Below are positions 10,845 to 21,051 of a stretch of 64,000 nucleotides of DNA, one piece after another. The stretch comes from Bathymodiolus brooksi (Eukaryota; Mollusca; Bivalvia; Mytilida; Modiolidae): contig OY804586.1 in NCBI GenBank assembly GCA_963680875.1, positions 52,796,203 through 52,860,202 on the forward strand, in the 5' to 3' direction. Numbering within the stretch: the first letter of the stretch is position 1; the number at the start of each line of letters is the position of its first letter. The notes under the pieces are model-generated. The model did not search any database and had not been told where the DNA came from. It worked only from the letters and a program-made list of their open reading frames with translations. The position numbers and the translations under genes were made by a program.

Positions 10845-11313
10845 CAATCTCCCATACAGAGTTGTCGGTCCTTGCATGCTCTCTATCTCTGTAAACGTCT
10901 CAAAAGTAGTCCCAAAACACGTGATCATGTAACGAACGATCATGTGACAATTTTGTATGTAGATATTCAAAAGCTTGCCTTTGACAGTCCCTCAACATGA
11001 TGTTCTTGTCATAATCTTTAACAATTGTATCTAATGTTGACATTTTATCGGATGAATAAGTAAACCAAATTTACACAGAATAGGAAAACGTTTCACAAAA
11101 ATATAATCCCTATAAATATAGCTTTTTCAAAATGGTATTTCGCCTCAAATAAAATCATTTTCACGTCAAAACTAAAGATATATGCAAAAAAGACGAATAG
11201 CGTCTTAGAAGTAAAATCTAGAGTATATTAATATTTTACAAGAATCTTGTAAAATCGAGACGCTTACAGAGATAGAGAGCCTGCAAGGACCGACAACTCT
11301 GTATGGGAGATTG
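10845..11313. mobile_element. Mutator-like MITE, 469 bp, 9-bp target duplication
   Basis: Terminal inverted repeats of 57 bp (10845-10901 and 11257-11313) differ at only 2 positions. They begin caatctcccatacagagttg and contain ggtccttgca and ctctctatctctgtaa. The element is flanked exactly by gattggtag at 10836-10844 and 11314-11322. Nine-base duplications and long terminal repeats are typical of Mutator-like elements. The 355-bp interior has no transposase frame, so it is non-autonomous. An 11-bp palindrome (attttacaaga/tcttgtaaaat, 11233-11255) abuts the right arm. Confidence 0.85.
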
Positions 11314-11454
11314 GATTGGTAGGTGAATCACGAAACGCTTACCGTGATTTGCTTTAAGCAATTGATAGAAGGGCATCTTAATATCATTCATAAAATGCAT
11401 GCTTAGGCGAATTTCGGAATTCATGAAATTAAGAACCACAAGTGTAACAGGAAT

Positions 11455-11575
11455 TGTCAACTCTTCCGGAGCACCTGAGATCACTGTGTAGTGGTTTGTA
11501 CTTTTTTTGCCATTGTGTTGTCTGTACCTTTTCGATTTACGGATTCTGATTACCAATTTGGTAAATCTTCATCTT
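11455..11575 (-). mobile_element. R3 copy, internally deleted
   Basis: cttccggagcacctgag, ttgccattgtgttgtctgta, then cgatttacggattctgatta and gtaaatcttcat match reverse R3. The middle part is missing. Confidence 0.65.
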
Positions 11576-11734
11576 AATAACACATGAATAATTATTTTAT
11601 AAGAAAACCAAGAATATGACAGCAACTATTCAAATTTGGTTCTGTGTAATTACAAAGTTGCCTGGAACCATAAGCGATCTCTGTTTTAAAGAAAAGTTAA
11701 AATAAAGAGAAGAATGTTTAACGTTTAGAATGTT

Positions 11735-11845
11735 TTAGGTTTATGGTATTTAACGACACTTTCAACAATATTTCAATTGTTTCGTGGCGGTCAGATTTAT
11801 TGGTGGAAGAAACCGGAATAGCCGGAGAAAACCGTCGACCTAAAA
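11735..11845 (-). mobile_element. SINE-1 3' half
   Basis: tatggtatttaacgacactt, aacaatatttcaattg, cgtggcggtcagatttattg and aaaccgtcgacc are the body and 3' domain in reverse. The head is missing. Confidence 0.7.
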
Positions 11846-12143
11846 CGTTTAGAATATTTAATTACTATCCCAGTATTTGCATTAAGTATTGGAAAACCTC
11901 GCAATGTCGGTGTGAAATTTAAAGTGGGCAGTAAGTACTGAACACTTATATATTTTTTCCTGTCAATGTTAACGTTCACTTGGGAATTGCGGTTAAAATT
12001 GATTAGATTTTTGAAAAAGAAATTACGTAATAACAAACATATGTGGGAAGATGTAAAAATCAATGGCGATGCTGAATTTAAGGTTATGCAAATATGTGTT
12101 AAATTTTATTCTATCAGAATCAATAAAGCAAACACAAATACAT
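11846..12143. other. Unassigned sequence
   Basis: No repeat recognised. Two overlapping short frames on opposite strands look like chance. Confidence 0.35.
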
Positions 12144-13483
12144 GGGCGGTCGTGATGGTATGGTAGTTGGATTTATCACTACCTATGCAATCAATGCCTA
12201 TCACTACTAGAGGCCGTCGTGATGGTATGGTAGTTGGATTTATCACTACCTATGCAATCAGTGCCTATCACTACTAGAGGCCGTCGTGATCGTATGGTAG
12301 TTGGATTTATCACTACCTGTGCAATCAGTGTCTATCACTACTAGAGGCCGTCGTGATGGTATGGTAGTTGGATTTATCACTACCTGTGCAATCAGTGCCT
12401 ATCACTACTAGAGGCCGTCGTGATGGTATGGTAGTTGGATTTATCACTACCTATGCAATCAGTGCCTATCACTACTAGAGGCCGTCGTGATCGTATGGTA
12501 GTTGGATTTATCACTACCTGTGCAATCAGTGTCTATCACTACTAGAGGCCGTCGTGATGGTATGGTAGTTGGATTTATCACTACCTGTGCAATCAGTGCC
12601 TATCACTACAAGAGGCCGTCGTGATCGTATGGTAGTTGGATTTATCACTACCTATGCAATCAGTGCCCATCACTACTAGATGCCGTCGTGATGGTATGGT
12701 AGTTGGATTTAGCACTACCTATGCAATCAGTGCCTATCACTACTAGAGGCCGTCGTGATGGTATGGTAGTTGGATTTATCACTACCTATGCAATCAGTGC
12801 CTATCACTACTAGAGGCCGTCGTGATCGTATGGTAGTTGGATTTATCACTACCTGTGCAATCAGTGTCTATCACTACTAGAGGCCGTCGTGATGGTATGG
12901 TAGTTGGATTTATCACTACCTGTGCAATCAGTGCCTATCACTACTAGAGGCCGTCGTGATGGTATGGTAGTTGGATTTATCACTACCTATGCAATCAGTG
13001 CCTATCACTACTAGAGGCCGTCGTGATCGTATGGTAGTTGGATTTATCACTACCTGTGCAATCAGTGTCTATCACTACTAGAGGCCGTCGTGATGGTATG
13101 GTAGTTGGATTTATCACTACCTGTGCAATTAGTGCCTATCACTACAAGAGGCCGTCGTGATCGTATGGTAGTTGGATTTATCACTACCTATGCAATCAGT
13201 GCCCATCACTACTAGATGCCGTCGTGATGGTATGGTAGTTGGATTTAGCACTACCTATGCAATCAGTGCCTATCACTACTAGAGGCCGTCGTGATGGTAT
13301 GGTAGTTGGATTTATCACTACCTATGCAATCAGTGCCCATCACTACTAGATGCCGTCGTGATGGTATGGTAGTTGGATTTAGCACTACCTATGCAATCAG
13401 TGCCTATCACTACTAGAGGCCGTCGTGATGGTATGGTAGTTGGATTTATCACTACCTATGCAATCAGTGCCTATCACTACTAG
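12144..13483 (+). repeat. 67-bp satellite made from the SINE-1a head, 20 units
   Basis: Units of exactly 67 bp run head to tail (starts 12144, 12211, 12278 and so on). Each carries ccgtcgtgatggtatggtag, ttggatttatcactacct and tgcaatcagtgcctatcact. This is the 5' head of SINE-1a up to just before the B box, and it includes the putative Pol III A box tggtatggtagttgg. The array flows without a break into a complete SINE-1a at 13,484. Diagnostic variants (gatcgtatgg, cagtgtcta, ctacaagagg, gatgcc, tttagcac) recur every 8 units, so 12211-12746 and 12747-13282 form a 536-bp higher-order repeat. Confidence 0.95.
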
Positions 13484-13712
13484 AGGCCGTCGTGATCGTA
13501 TGGTAGTTGGATTTACAATTACTTACCTATGCAGTCAATACCTATCACCACTAACGTTGTGAGTTCGAATCCCGCTCATGCGAGGTGTACTCGATACAAC
13601 ATTATGTGGTATAGTTTGTCAGTGATTTGCGGAAGGTAGATGTCTCCGGTTTCCTCCACATTGTTGATAGTGGCGTCAGACACCATAACCTTAACCCTAA
13701 CCCAAACACAAA
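13484..13712 (+). mobile_element. SINE-1a adjoining the 67-bp satellite
   Basis: The head (gatcgtatggtagttggatt), B box (gagttcgaatcccgctcatg, 13560-13579), acattatgtggtatagtttg, ctccggtttcctccaca and gttgatagtggcgtcagaca are in order. Part of the body (ctccaccaataaaactgacc region) is deleted. It ends cataaccttaaccctaaccc, a CCCTAA-like tail. Confidence 0.9.
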
Positions 13713-13741
13713 TACATGTAGTTATTACCTATTACCTAATA

Positions 13742-14066
13742 CAACAAAATCGTAGATATCAAATTTAGTGCGCATGACGCCTTTCTCGACTAACATTCAC
13801 CAGGTACACTCAAGATCAAAAGATTGCAAAACCAAATGGCTTAGATGTCTCTGGGAGCAAGACGATTAAAGGACCTAAACAAGATAGTCAAAATCAGAAA
13901 GGTCAAAAAGGTCACTTTTTCCTGATGAAGGTGAACCTGAGTTTTAATAATAAGTATATTATTAGATAACTTTAGCTTTGAAATTAACCATGACAGCGCC
14001 GATGCACTGACTGCAGATGACATCATTGGGGATTAATAGCCCACCCGCGGAGGTAGGTGTATCGAC
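13742..14066 (+). mobile_element. R2 monomer
   Basis: Starts gtagatatcaaatttagtgc (13752) and continues through ttcaccaggtacactcaaga, ctgggagcaagacg and ggacctaaacaagatagtc. It ends with the gatgcactgactgca, gacatcattgggg and taatagcccaccc block. Frames across it overlap on opposite strands and are not credible proteins. Confidence 0.75.
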
Positions 14067-14067
14067 A

Positions 14068-14222
14068 TAGTTCGCGCAGGCGAGGTGTACTCGAAACAAC
14101 ATTATTTGATAAAGTTTGTCAGTGACTTTCAGCAAGTCGGTGGTTTTCTCCACCAATAAAACTGATCGCCACGATATGACTGAAATATTGTTTAACGTGG
14201 CGTTCAACACCATAATCCTAAC
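14068..14222 (+). mobile_element. 5'-truncated SINE-1a nested between R2 pieces
   Basis: gcgaggtgtactcgaaacaa through aactgatcgccacgatatga to taacgtggcgttcaacacca, ending taatcctaaccc. R2 text resumes immediately after it (gagtgatagtaac), so the SINE landed in an R2 head-to-tail junction. Confidence 0.8.
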
Positions 14223-14300
14223 CCGAGTGATAGTAACAAAAACTTTGATGTTTAATTTACTCTGCGAAACGTCAGAAATAACCTTCATTGGTACGCTCGT
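14223..14300 (+). mobile_element. Start of a second R2 monomer
   Basis: gagtgatagtaacaaaaac, then atgtttaattta and cagaaataaccttcattggt, match the R2 junction and start, somewhat degraded. Confidence 0.6.
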
Positions 14301-14725
14301 AGGCACAACATTGGAAAACCATGTAATATAATGTTAGAAATATGAAAATAACAAAACAATCTGGAGTTACAAACTACCCACGTTCCCGTTGTGCAACACC
14401 ATCTAACTGCAATGTTGTAATCATATTGAAAACGGTTTCCATGGTTACAAAGATATTACAGCTAAATGTCAAATAGACACATTAGTTATTATATTGCCAC
14501 AGAGAAGAAAGAAAAAGAGCTATAAACATATTTCAAAGTGGGTGTTACATGGAGCCAGATGTGTCACATCTTATGATCTATACAAGAAATGGGGAGAAAT
14601 CATCAAACATCTGATATATTTTGTTGTCAACAATCAGCATATTATGTAACAATCGTAGGTAGTAGTTAGTTCAATTCGTACATGCACATGTTGAAAACAC
14701 TTACATAGCCGAATCATTTCACCAA
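14301..14725. other. Unassigned sequence
   Basis: No repeat or coding signal recognised. Confidence 0.4.
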
Positions 14726-14727
14726 AA

Positions 14728-14990
14728 GAGGAGGTTTGAGTCCATAAAACTAGTTTAACTCCGCCGCATTTTATTGAAGTGCCTATACCTATTCAGGACA
14801 TTTCAAATTCCGCGTTAGTAATGTCATAAATAGTTTGAAATCTTTTTACTATTCACAAAGTAGAGAGGTTTGATGATATAAAACTAGCTAGAAGTGTCTG
14901 TCCCCCATTAAAAGAAAGTCAGCAGTCATGTATTTGATTGTTAGATATATTGGTTTTGCCTCTTTCTCTTGTCTATTGGATTTTGGAGCT
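14728..14990 (+). mobile_element. R6 fragments, two degraded copies
   Basis: First: ggaggtttgagtccataaaa, taactccgccgcattttatt, gaagtgcctata. Second from about 14863: agaggtttgatgatataaaa, agtgtctgtccccc, gcagtcatgtatttgattgt. Related copies lie at 19.0-19.55 and 21.44 kb. I recall this type from mussel genomes. Confidence 0.55.
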
Positions 14991-15320
14991 GTTCAAACAT
15001 TGTGGTATTTTATTCTTTTTCCTTCCATTTATAGAACCTGATTTATATGTTTGCGTTGTCATTTTTATAACAACTCGTGTTCTTTTTTTTTCTTTTTTTT
15101 TTGCTAAAGTGAATCTGTGCAGTGTTTGTGCTTTGGACCTCATGATATTTTGTTATCACCATGAAAGTGTTGGAATCACATTGAGCAATTTAACTCCTTC
15201 ACATTTTTGTGCCTGTTCTACATTGATGTATGTAGATGTCTTTTTGTATCCAATGATTCGTTTATATTGGTAGAATTGCTGACAATCAATCACTGTTTAA
15301 GGTATATCTTCATTTCCCCA
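14991..15320. other. Unassigned T-rich sequence
   Basis: Hydrophobic plus-strand frames (14,938-15,449) arise from T-rich composition and run into a SINE. I do not accept them as genes. Confidence 0.45.
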
Positions 15321-15518
15321 GGGTTATGGTGTTTAACGCCACTTTCAACAATATCTCAGTTATATCGTGGCGGTCAGTTTGAAAGTCAGTCAGAAAGCGG
15401 TGTACCCGAGGAAAACCACCGACCTGTCACAAGTCGGTGTCAAACTTGATCACATAATGTTGTATCGAGTACACCTCGCCATCAGTGGGATTCGATCTCA
15501 GATCCAACACGACGGCCC
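15321..15518 (-). mobile_element. SINE-1a, internally deleted
   Basis: gggttatggtgtttaacgcc opens the CCCTAA-like tail and 3' domain. Then come cgtggcggtcagtttgaaag, ccgacctgtcacaagtcggt and cgagtacacctcgcc, finally acgacggccc. Part of the head is deleted after the B-box region. Confidence 0.8.
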
Positions 15519-15859
15519 ATTCATTTATCTCAGGTATATAAATAGTAAGTATTGATATTAATCTTTCAGGCCCTCGGTGGCTAAGTGGTTAAGTTTATTG
15601 ACGTCTCATCCCAACCACAATATCACTGACGTTTGTACCTCAATATTCACCACCAGTGATCAAATTTCTAGACAACATCCATGAGTAGAGAGCTTCACCG
15701 GTTAGTTCGACGAAGCTGTCCATGCTATTTTTTCCAACCTCTTCCAATAGTTTGTTTCCACGTAATAGCTGATATATAGTTATCATATCCCCCCTCTCAT
15801 TACCCAAACCAAATTATTGTACTTCCAGACAATCTCGATCGTGATGTGACATCAAGAGT

Positions 15860-16085
15860 GTGATATCCCTACTAATCTGTCTATGCATTCAGTACCTATC
15901 ACCACTGATGTTGGGAGTTCGAATTACGATCAGGGCGAGGCATGCAACATTATGTGATAAAGTTTGTCGGTGACTAGCTACAGGTCAGTGGTTTTCTCTG
16001 ACTCCTCCGGTTTCCTCCACCAATAAAACTGTACGCCACGATATAACTGCAATATTGTTAAAAGTGGCGCTAAACACCATCAAAC
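15860..16085 (+). mobile_element. SINE-1a
   Basis: gcattcagtacctatcacca, gggagttcgaattacgatca (B-box region), cattatgtgataaagtttgt, aaactgtacgccacgatata and aaagtggcgctaaacaccat. The first part of the head is lost. It splits copy 1 of the segmental duplication. Confidence 0.8.
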
Positions 16086-16374
16086 AAACAAAACAGATTA
16101 TGCTGTCCTATGTTTTCTGAAACTCATTTCACTTTAGGTAGTGGTTTCAGTACAAGTATTTACGTCAAAGAATTTTACCACGCCGCCATTAATGTCCTAA
16201 CTGTAGATAAAAGAATTGCAAACTGTCAAAGTATAGGATAACAACATACTTGTGTCCGACCCTTGACCTTTGTAAGTGAGAAGAAATATTCTATAAACTA
16301 AATACAATGTACGTGTTATACAATTTATTTACAATAAACAAAAATCTATGCTTAAGCATAAATGTAATCGTTGG

Positions 16375-16445
16375 TTGGTTGCTTTGGTTAATGGAGATTA
16401 ATGCCACTTTCAGCACTATTTCAGCTATATCGTGGTGGCATTCAC
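16375..16445 (-). mobile_element. SINE 3' domain fragment
   Basis: ttaatggagattaatgccac, tttcagcactatttcagc and tatatcgtggtgg only. Confidence 0.65.
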
Positions 16446-16721
16446 ACGAATCTTTCTTCTATTTTTTAAGTTCCATTCACTTTAGGTGGTGGCTTCCATT
16501 GGAGTATTTACGTCAAAGAATGTTACCACTCCGCCATTAATGTCCTAACTGTAGATAAAAGAATTGCAAACTGTCAAAGTATAGGATAACAACATACTTG
16601 TGTTCGACCTTTGACCTTTGTAAGTGAAAAAAAAGATTTTATGAACTAAATACAATGCAATTTATGTACAATAAGAAAAATCTATGTTTAAACATAAATG
16701 TAATCGATGGTTGATTGGTTT

Positions 16722-16978
16722 GGTTAATGGTGTTTAACGCCACTTTCAACAATATTTCAGTGTATCGTGGTGGTCAGTTTTATTGTTGGAGGAAACTGGA
16801 GGACCCCGAGAAAACCACCGTCATGTCGCAAGTCAGTGACAAACTGTATCACAAAAAGTTGTATCGAGTACACTTCCCCTTAGCGGGGTTTCAATTCAAA
16901 ACGTTAATGCTGCTATGCACTGATTGCATAGCTAGTTGTAGATCCAACTACCATGAGATCAAGATCCCGACACTCCCT
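16722..16978 (-). mobile_element. SINE-1a, full length, degraded
   Basis: taatggtgtttaacgccact through gaaaaccaccgtcatgtcgc and cgagtacacttccccttagc to tgattgcatagctagttgta and actaccatgagatcaag. A minus-strand SINE with head, body and 3' domain; the B box is mutated. Confidence 0.8.
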
Positions 16979-17179
16979 TCATTTTCGCAGGTATATAAGT
17001 TTTAAGTAGTAATATTATAATTTTCCAGGGCCTCGGTGGCTGATTGACCTCTGACCTCAACCACTACATCGCTGAAGTTTTGGCCTCAATATACATCACA
17101 AGTGATAAGATTGCCAGACACCAACCAAAGATCGGAAGTTTAACCGATGACAGTGCCCGGTCCATTTCCCCACTCCCGG

Positions 17180-17300
17180 AATACTTGTACTTTAGCGGAC
17201 CCCGCAAAAAGTACGGGAAATAGTAGTAAATTCGTGAATATAAACCTAACCCTACGCGTTGATTATTACAATATCTGAGTTCCGGGGTCCGCCACAGTAG
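17180..17300. other. Inverted-repeat insertion within the duplication
   Basis: agcggaccccg (17,202 region) pairs with cggggtccgc (near 17,283), and the partner duplicate at 15.7 kb lacks this stretch. It looks like a small fold-back insertion, with arms of only about 11 bp. Confidence 0.4.
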
Positions 17301-17639
17301 GTTCCACCCCCACTCCCCAAATACATATGTTAATCCGGGCTTTCCTCCAAACCTCCTAATAGTTTGTTAGTCACAAAATGGCTGACACATTTCTGAAAGT
17401 GATTATATTCCCTCACCCATTGACCAAGCACATTATTGTACTTACAGACATTTGAGATCCTCGTATGACGTCGAGACTGGTATTCACAAGAATGTTTCTT
17501 CTGTTTTCTTAAACCCATTTCACTTTAGGTGGGGGTTTCGGCGCGGGTACTTACGTCAAAGAACTTGACCACTTATCCACGAATTCCCATACTGGAGATA
17601 ACAGAACAGTAAACTGTCAAAGTATAGAATAATAAAACG

Positions 17640-18556
17640 TAGATATCAAATTTAGTGCGCACAATACGTTTCAGAAATAACCTTCATCAGGTACACTCAA
17701 AATAACCTTCATCAGGTACACTCAAAATAACCTTCATCAGGTACGCTCAAAATAACCTTCATCAGGTAGGCTCAAAATAACCTTCATCAGGTACGCTTAA
17801 AATAACCTTCATCAGGTACACTCAAAATAACCTTCGTCAGGTACGCTCAAAATAACCTTCATCAGGTACGCTCAAAATAACCTTCATCAGGTACGCTCAA
17901 AATAACCTTCATCAGGTACGCTCAAAATAACCCTCATCAGGTACGCTCAAAATAACCTTCGTCAGGTACGCTCAAAATAACCTTCATCAGGTACTCTCAA
18001 AATAACCTTCATCAGGTACGCTCAAAATAACCTTCATCAGGTACGCTCAAAATAACCTTCGTCAGGTACGCTCAAAATAACCTTCATCAGGTACGCTCAA
18101 AATAACCTTCATCAGGTACGCTCAAAATAACCTTCGTCAGGTACGCTCAAAATAACCTTCATCAGGTACGCTCAAAATAACCTTCATCAGGTACGCTCAA
18201 AATAACCTTCATCAGGTGACGCTCAAAATAACCTTCATCACGTACGCTCAAAATAACCTTCATCACGTACGCTCAAAATAACCTTCATCAGGTATGCTCA
18301 AAATAACCTTCATCAGGTACGCTCAAAATAACCTTCATTAGGTACGCTCAAAATAACCTTCATCAGGTACCCTCAAAATAACCTTCATCAGGTGACGCTC
18401 AAAATAACCTTCATCACGTACGCTCAAAATAACCTTCATCAGGTGACGCTCAAAATAACCTTCATCACGTACGCTCAAAATAACCTTCATCACGTACGCT
18501 CAAAATAACCTTCATCAGGTACGCTCAAAATAACCTTCATCAGGTACGCTCAAAAT
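17640..18556 (+). repeat. 25-bp tandem array grown from an R2 segment, ~35 units
   Basis: An R2 start (gtagatatcaaatttagtgc at 17,640) leads into aataaccttcatcaggtacg plus ctcaa repeated about 35 times. The usual period is 25 bp, with 26-bp variants containing ggtgacgctc. In ordinary R2 copies this segment occurs once. Variants such as cttcgtcagg and catcacgtac recur in blocks, indicating local re-duplication. There are no unique spacers. Confidence 0.95.
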
Positions 18557-18784
18557 CGAAAGGTTAAATAGTTTAACATTTAAACATGTGTTCGACCCTT
18601 GGCCATTGAAAGTGAGAAAAGAAATTTTATAAACTAAATAAACTATGCACGTGTTATACAATTTGATAGCAATACAAAAAGTATGCGTAAAAATGAATGT
18701 AATGGAGCTTCATATTTGTTCGATATCCCATTCAAAAAGGGGGTATTTGGTTTCAACATTCCATATTTTATGAAAGCATATGGA

Positions 18785-18975
18785 AAAGAGTTTGAAGATA
18801 CCAAAGAGGTAATCGGAATGCGTAAATCGAAGCAGGACAGACAACACAATGGCCAGAAGAAAAAGGACAAACAATGATATTACAAAACATACACATAAAA
18901 CTAAAGATCGAGTAACACCAAATCCACTAAACACCGGGGTGAACTCAGGTGCTCCGGAAGGGTAGGGAGTTGTTG
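18785..18975 (+). mobile_element. R3 copy
   Basis: agtttgaagataccaaagag, agacaacacaatggccagaa, aactaaagatcgagtaacac, accggggtgaactcaggtgc and ccggaagggtag in order. Frames on both strands here are by-products. Confidence 0.85.
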
Positions 18976-19039
18976 GGGGTTTCTTTTCTTCATTATTTCC
19001 TTATATCTGTATTGTCATTGGAGATCAAGTTATCAAGAA

Positions 19040-19545
19040 AAAAGGGGGTCGGACCCAATTAACAGGTTAAACCCCGCTACATTTGTGTGTCTGTCCCAAG
19101 CTAGGACTTGCATTTTCCACGTGATTTTTTGTATGTTCAATGAATTGAGGTGAGAGGTAGTTATTCTTTTTGTTGATATTGGTGGAATTGTTTCTTCTTC
19201 TTTATCATCACTCATTAAGCTTTTTTCATAACTTTATGTCTTATTTATCCCGCATTGCGTTTCAGAACAAGATGAGAAGAAAAATGAATATGACCATTTT
19301 ATGACATGACAGTTTACTCAAATTTTTTTAAAATAAATCCTGTTTTCACCTCCTTGTTCATTTTAAATATTGACTACATTTCTAGTTTCTGTTTTCAATT
19401 TTTCATCATTTCAGTTAGAGAGGAGGTCTGGGCCCATAAGAAATATCTTAACCCCGCCACTTTTTATTGAAGTGTCTGTAACAAGCCAGGACAACGAGCA
19501 GTCATATATATGTGTCTTGATTATTGGGGTCATATGATTATTGAT
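19040..19545 (+). mobile_element. R6 copies
   Basis: ggacccaattaacaggttaa and accccgctacatttgtgtg, then tgtctgtcccaagctagg (19,064-19,105). A second copy at 19,428-19,545 has aggaggtctgggcccataag, cttaaccccgccac and ttttattgaagtgtctgt. Sequence between them is T-rich and unassigned. Confidence 0.6.
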
Positions 19546-19584
19546 GCTGCCTCTGTTCCGGCAAACAATTTAAGAAGAATTTCT

Positions 19585-20420
19585 ACTACCTACATACGAG
19601 GTTATTGGAAGGGTAGCGAGAATGGCCGAGTAGTTACGATTGAGTCGATGATACACTAGTTGGCACAATAGCAGGTGTCTCAACTGAAAATCTATTTTTT
19701 CGATGTTAACAAAAACATTGCGGAGTGGTTTTTAACGCCAACATCTATTCACATATGCATTTATAGAGAATAAGGGTAATAACAAAATTACCGAACTCCG
19801 AACAATCTTACAAAGGGAAAGTCAAAACTCATAAGTATATAAACAGACAAAATCAGTCAACAACTGGAAAACTGTGAAAACCGTAATGACCCTGACTTGA
19901 TACAGGCATTTCTAAACAAATGGTGGGTTGAATCAGATTTTAAAGCGCCAAACCTCCCGCTTTCATTACGGCTCAAAGGTTCCGGCTGTCACTATAAAAG
20001 TATTTATAACAATACTGGAACAAAATAGGTAAAATAGTTGTCAAAGAAGTACCAAACCCAGTGAATCAAATGTCAAAAACAATGCATTTATAGAGAGACA
20101 GTCGTCGTGGAGGTCTTCGATGATACACTTGTTGACACAATATAAGGTGATTCATTCGAAAAATCTTCTTTTTTCTTCGATGTTAGCAAGAAACGGTATT
20201 CCGTACGTGGTTCTTTAACGGCATTATCTATTTACGTATCCTTCTGTAAAGAGACAGTACTTGTCAAGGTAGTCTATGACGGACTAGGTGACACAATAGG
20301 AGGTGATTCAACTGAAAATCTTTTTTTCTTCGATGTTTGCAAAAACATTGCAACATTGCGGAAGTGGTTCTTTAATGCCATGTTCTAGCCATGTACATGC
20401 ATTTGCAGAAGCGTAAGCAC
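19585..20420. repeat. R7 repeat, tandem copies
   Basis: atggccgagtagttacgatt (19,622) and three partial units follow. They share gatgatacac-type text, aactgaaaatct, ttcgatgttaacaaaaaca and cattgcgg plus gtggttctttaa (near 19,690, 20,160 and 20,320). The first unit is split by the 312-bp retroposon below. A counterpart at 22,650-22,845 contains both direct and inverted R7 text. Confidence 0.65.
19770..20081. mobile_element. 312-bp retroposon with 15-bp target duplication
   Basis: The segment is bounded by atgcatttatagaga at 19,755-19,769 and 20,082-20,096, a perfect 15-bp duplication. It contains aaaattaccgaactccgaac, accctgacttgatacaggca and aaatggtgggttgaatc, which I recall as a very common mytilid repeat. 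Duplication length fits LINE-type target-primed insertion. No protein frame; orientation unclear. Confidence 0.8.
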
Positions 20421-20685
20421 AGTCGTTGACGTAGAATCAATAATGAACTCATTAATGGATCCAATACGTAACTCGTCTTTACATTATAATAGATTTAAAG
20501 ACTTTATAATTAACTATATTTTTAAATCTTAGGCGGACCATTCTAGACCCGCAAATTAGCAATAAAATACAAGATTTCTAATCTACTATTGACAAAACTG
20601 ATTGTTCATTATACAACAAGGTAAGACGTATATAATACTGACGCAATATTGTACAAGTAATGTGACAAGTACACGTCATACTATT

Positions 20686-20860
20686 TAGATAAGGAGTAAC
20701 GCCCCTTGTCTATAACATTGCATGTCTTAACACAAGATGCGATAATCGTAGATAAGGAGCAACGCCCCTTGTCTATAACATTGCATGTCTTAAGACAATA
20801 TGTGACAAACATAGATAAGGAGCAACGCCCCTTGTCTATCCATTGCATGTCTTAAGATAT
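20686..20860. repeat. 63-bp tandem repeat with hairpin, 2.75 copies
   Basis: tagataaggag starts at 20,686, 20,749 and 20,812. Each unit has aacgccccttgtcta and cattgcatgtctta. In each, tagataagg can pair with ccttgtcta across an 8-nt loop with one G-U pair. Confidence 0.8.
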
Positions 20861-21051
20861 AACTACTTGATGATATTGCATTGAGATCTCATTAGCAACA
20901 CGTTGTGCTCACTGAAATAGATATCTACGATGTTATCAGTGAAATATTGCTAAATTGGTTGCGAGTGACAATTAGCCAATCAATCTTTATACTGTATCAT
21001 CGACGAATAAGCGTTGTTTGAATATTAAGTATGCCAATGACGCAATAGGTA

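Larger units (their letters stand above)
15560..18720. repeat. Degenerate segmental duplication
   Basis: Block a (15,570-15,840: ccctcggtggctaagtgg, cctcaatattcacca, accaaattattgtacttcc) recurs at 17,028-17,460. Block b (16,130-16,370: cattaatgtcctaactgtag, aactgtcaaagtatagga, cttgacctttgtaagtgag) recurs at 16,460-16,710. It recurs again at 17,505-17,630, continuing at 18,575-18,710. The third copy of b is split by the R2-derived array. SINEs accompany each copy. Confidence 0.7.

Noticed and set aside
14938..15449. Hydrophobic plus-strand frames that look like membrane proteins
   Set aside because: T-rich DNA yields Phe/Leu/Ile-rich frames. The frames overlap each other and run into a reversed SINE.
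17671..18556. CRISPR-like array with a 25-bp period
   Set aside because: Contiguous units without spacers, located inside an R2 repeat.
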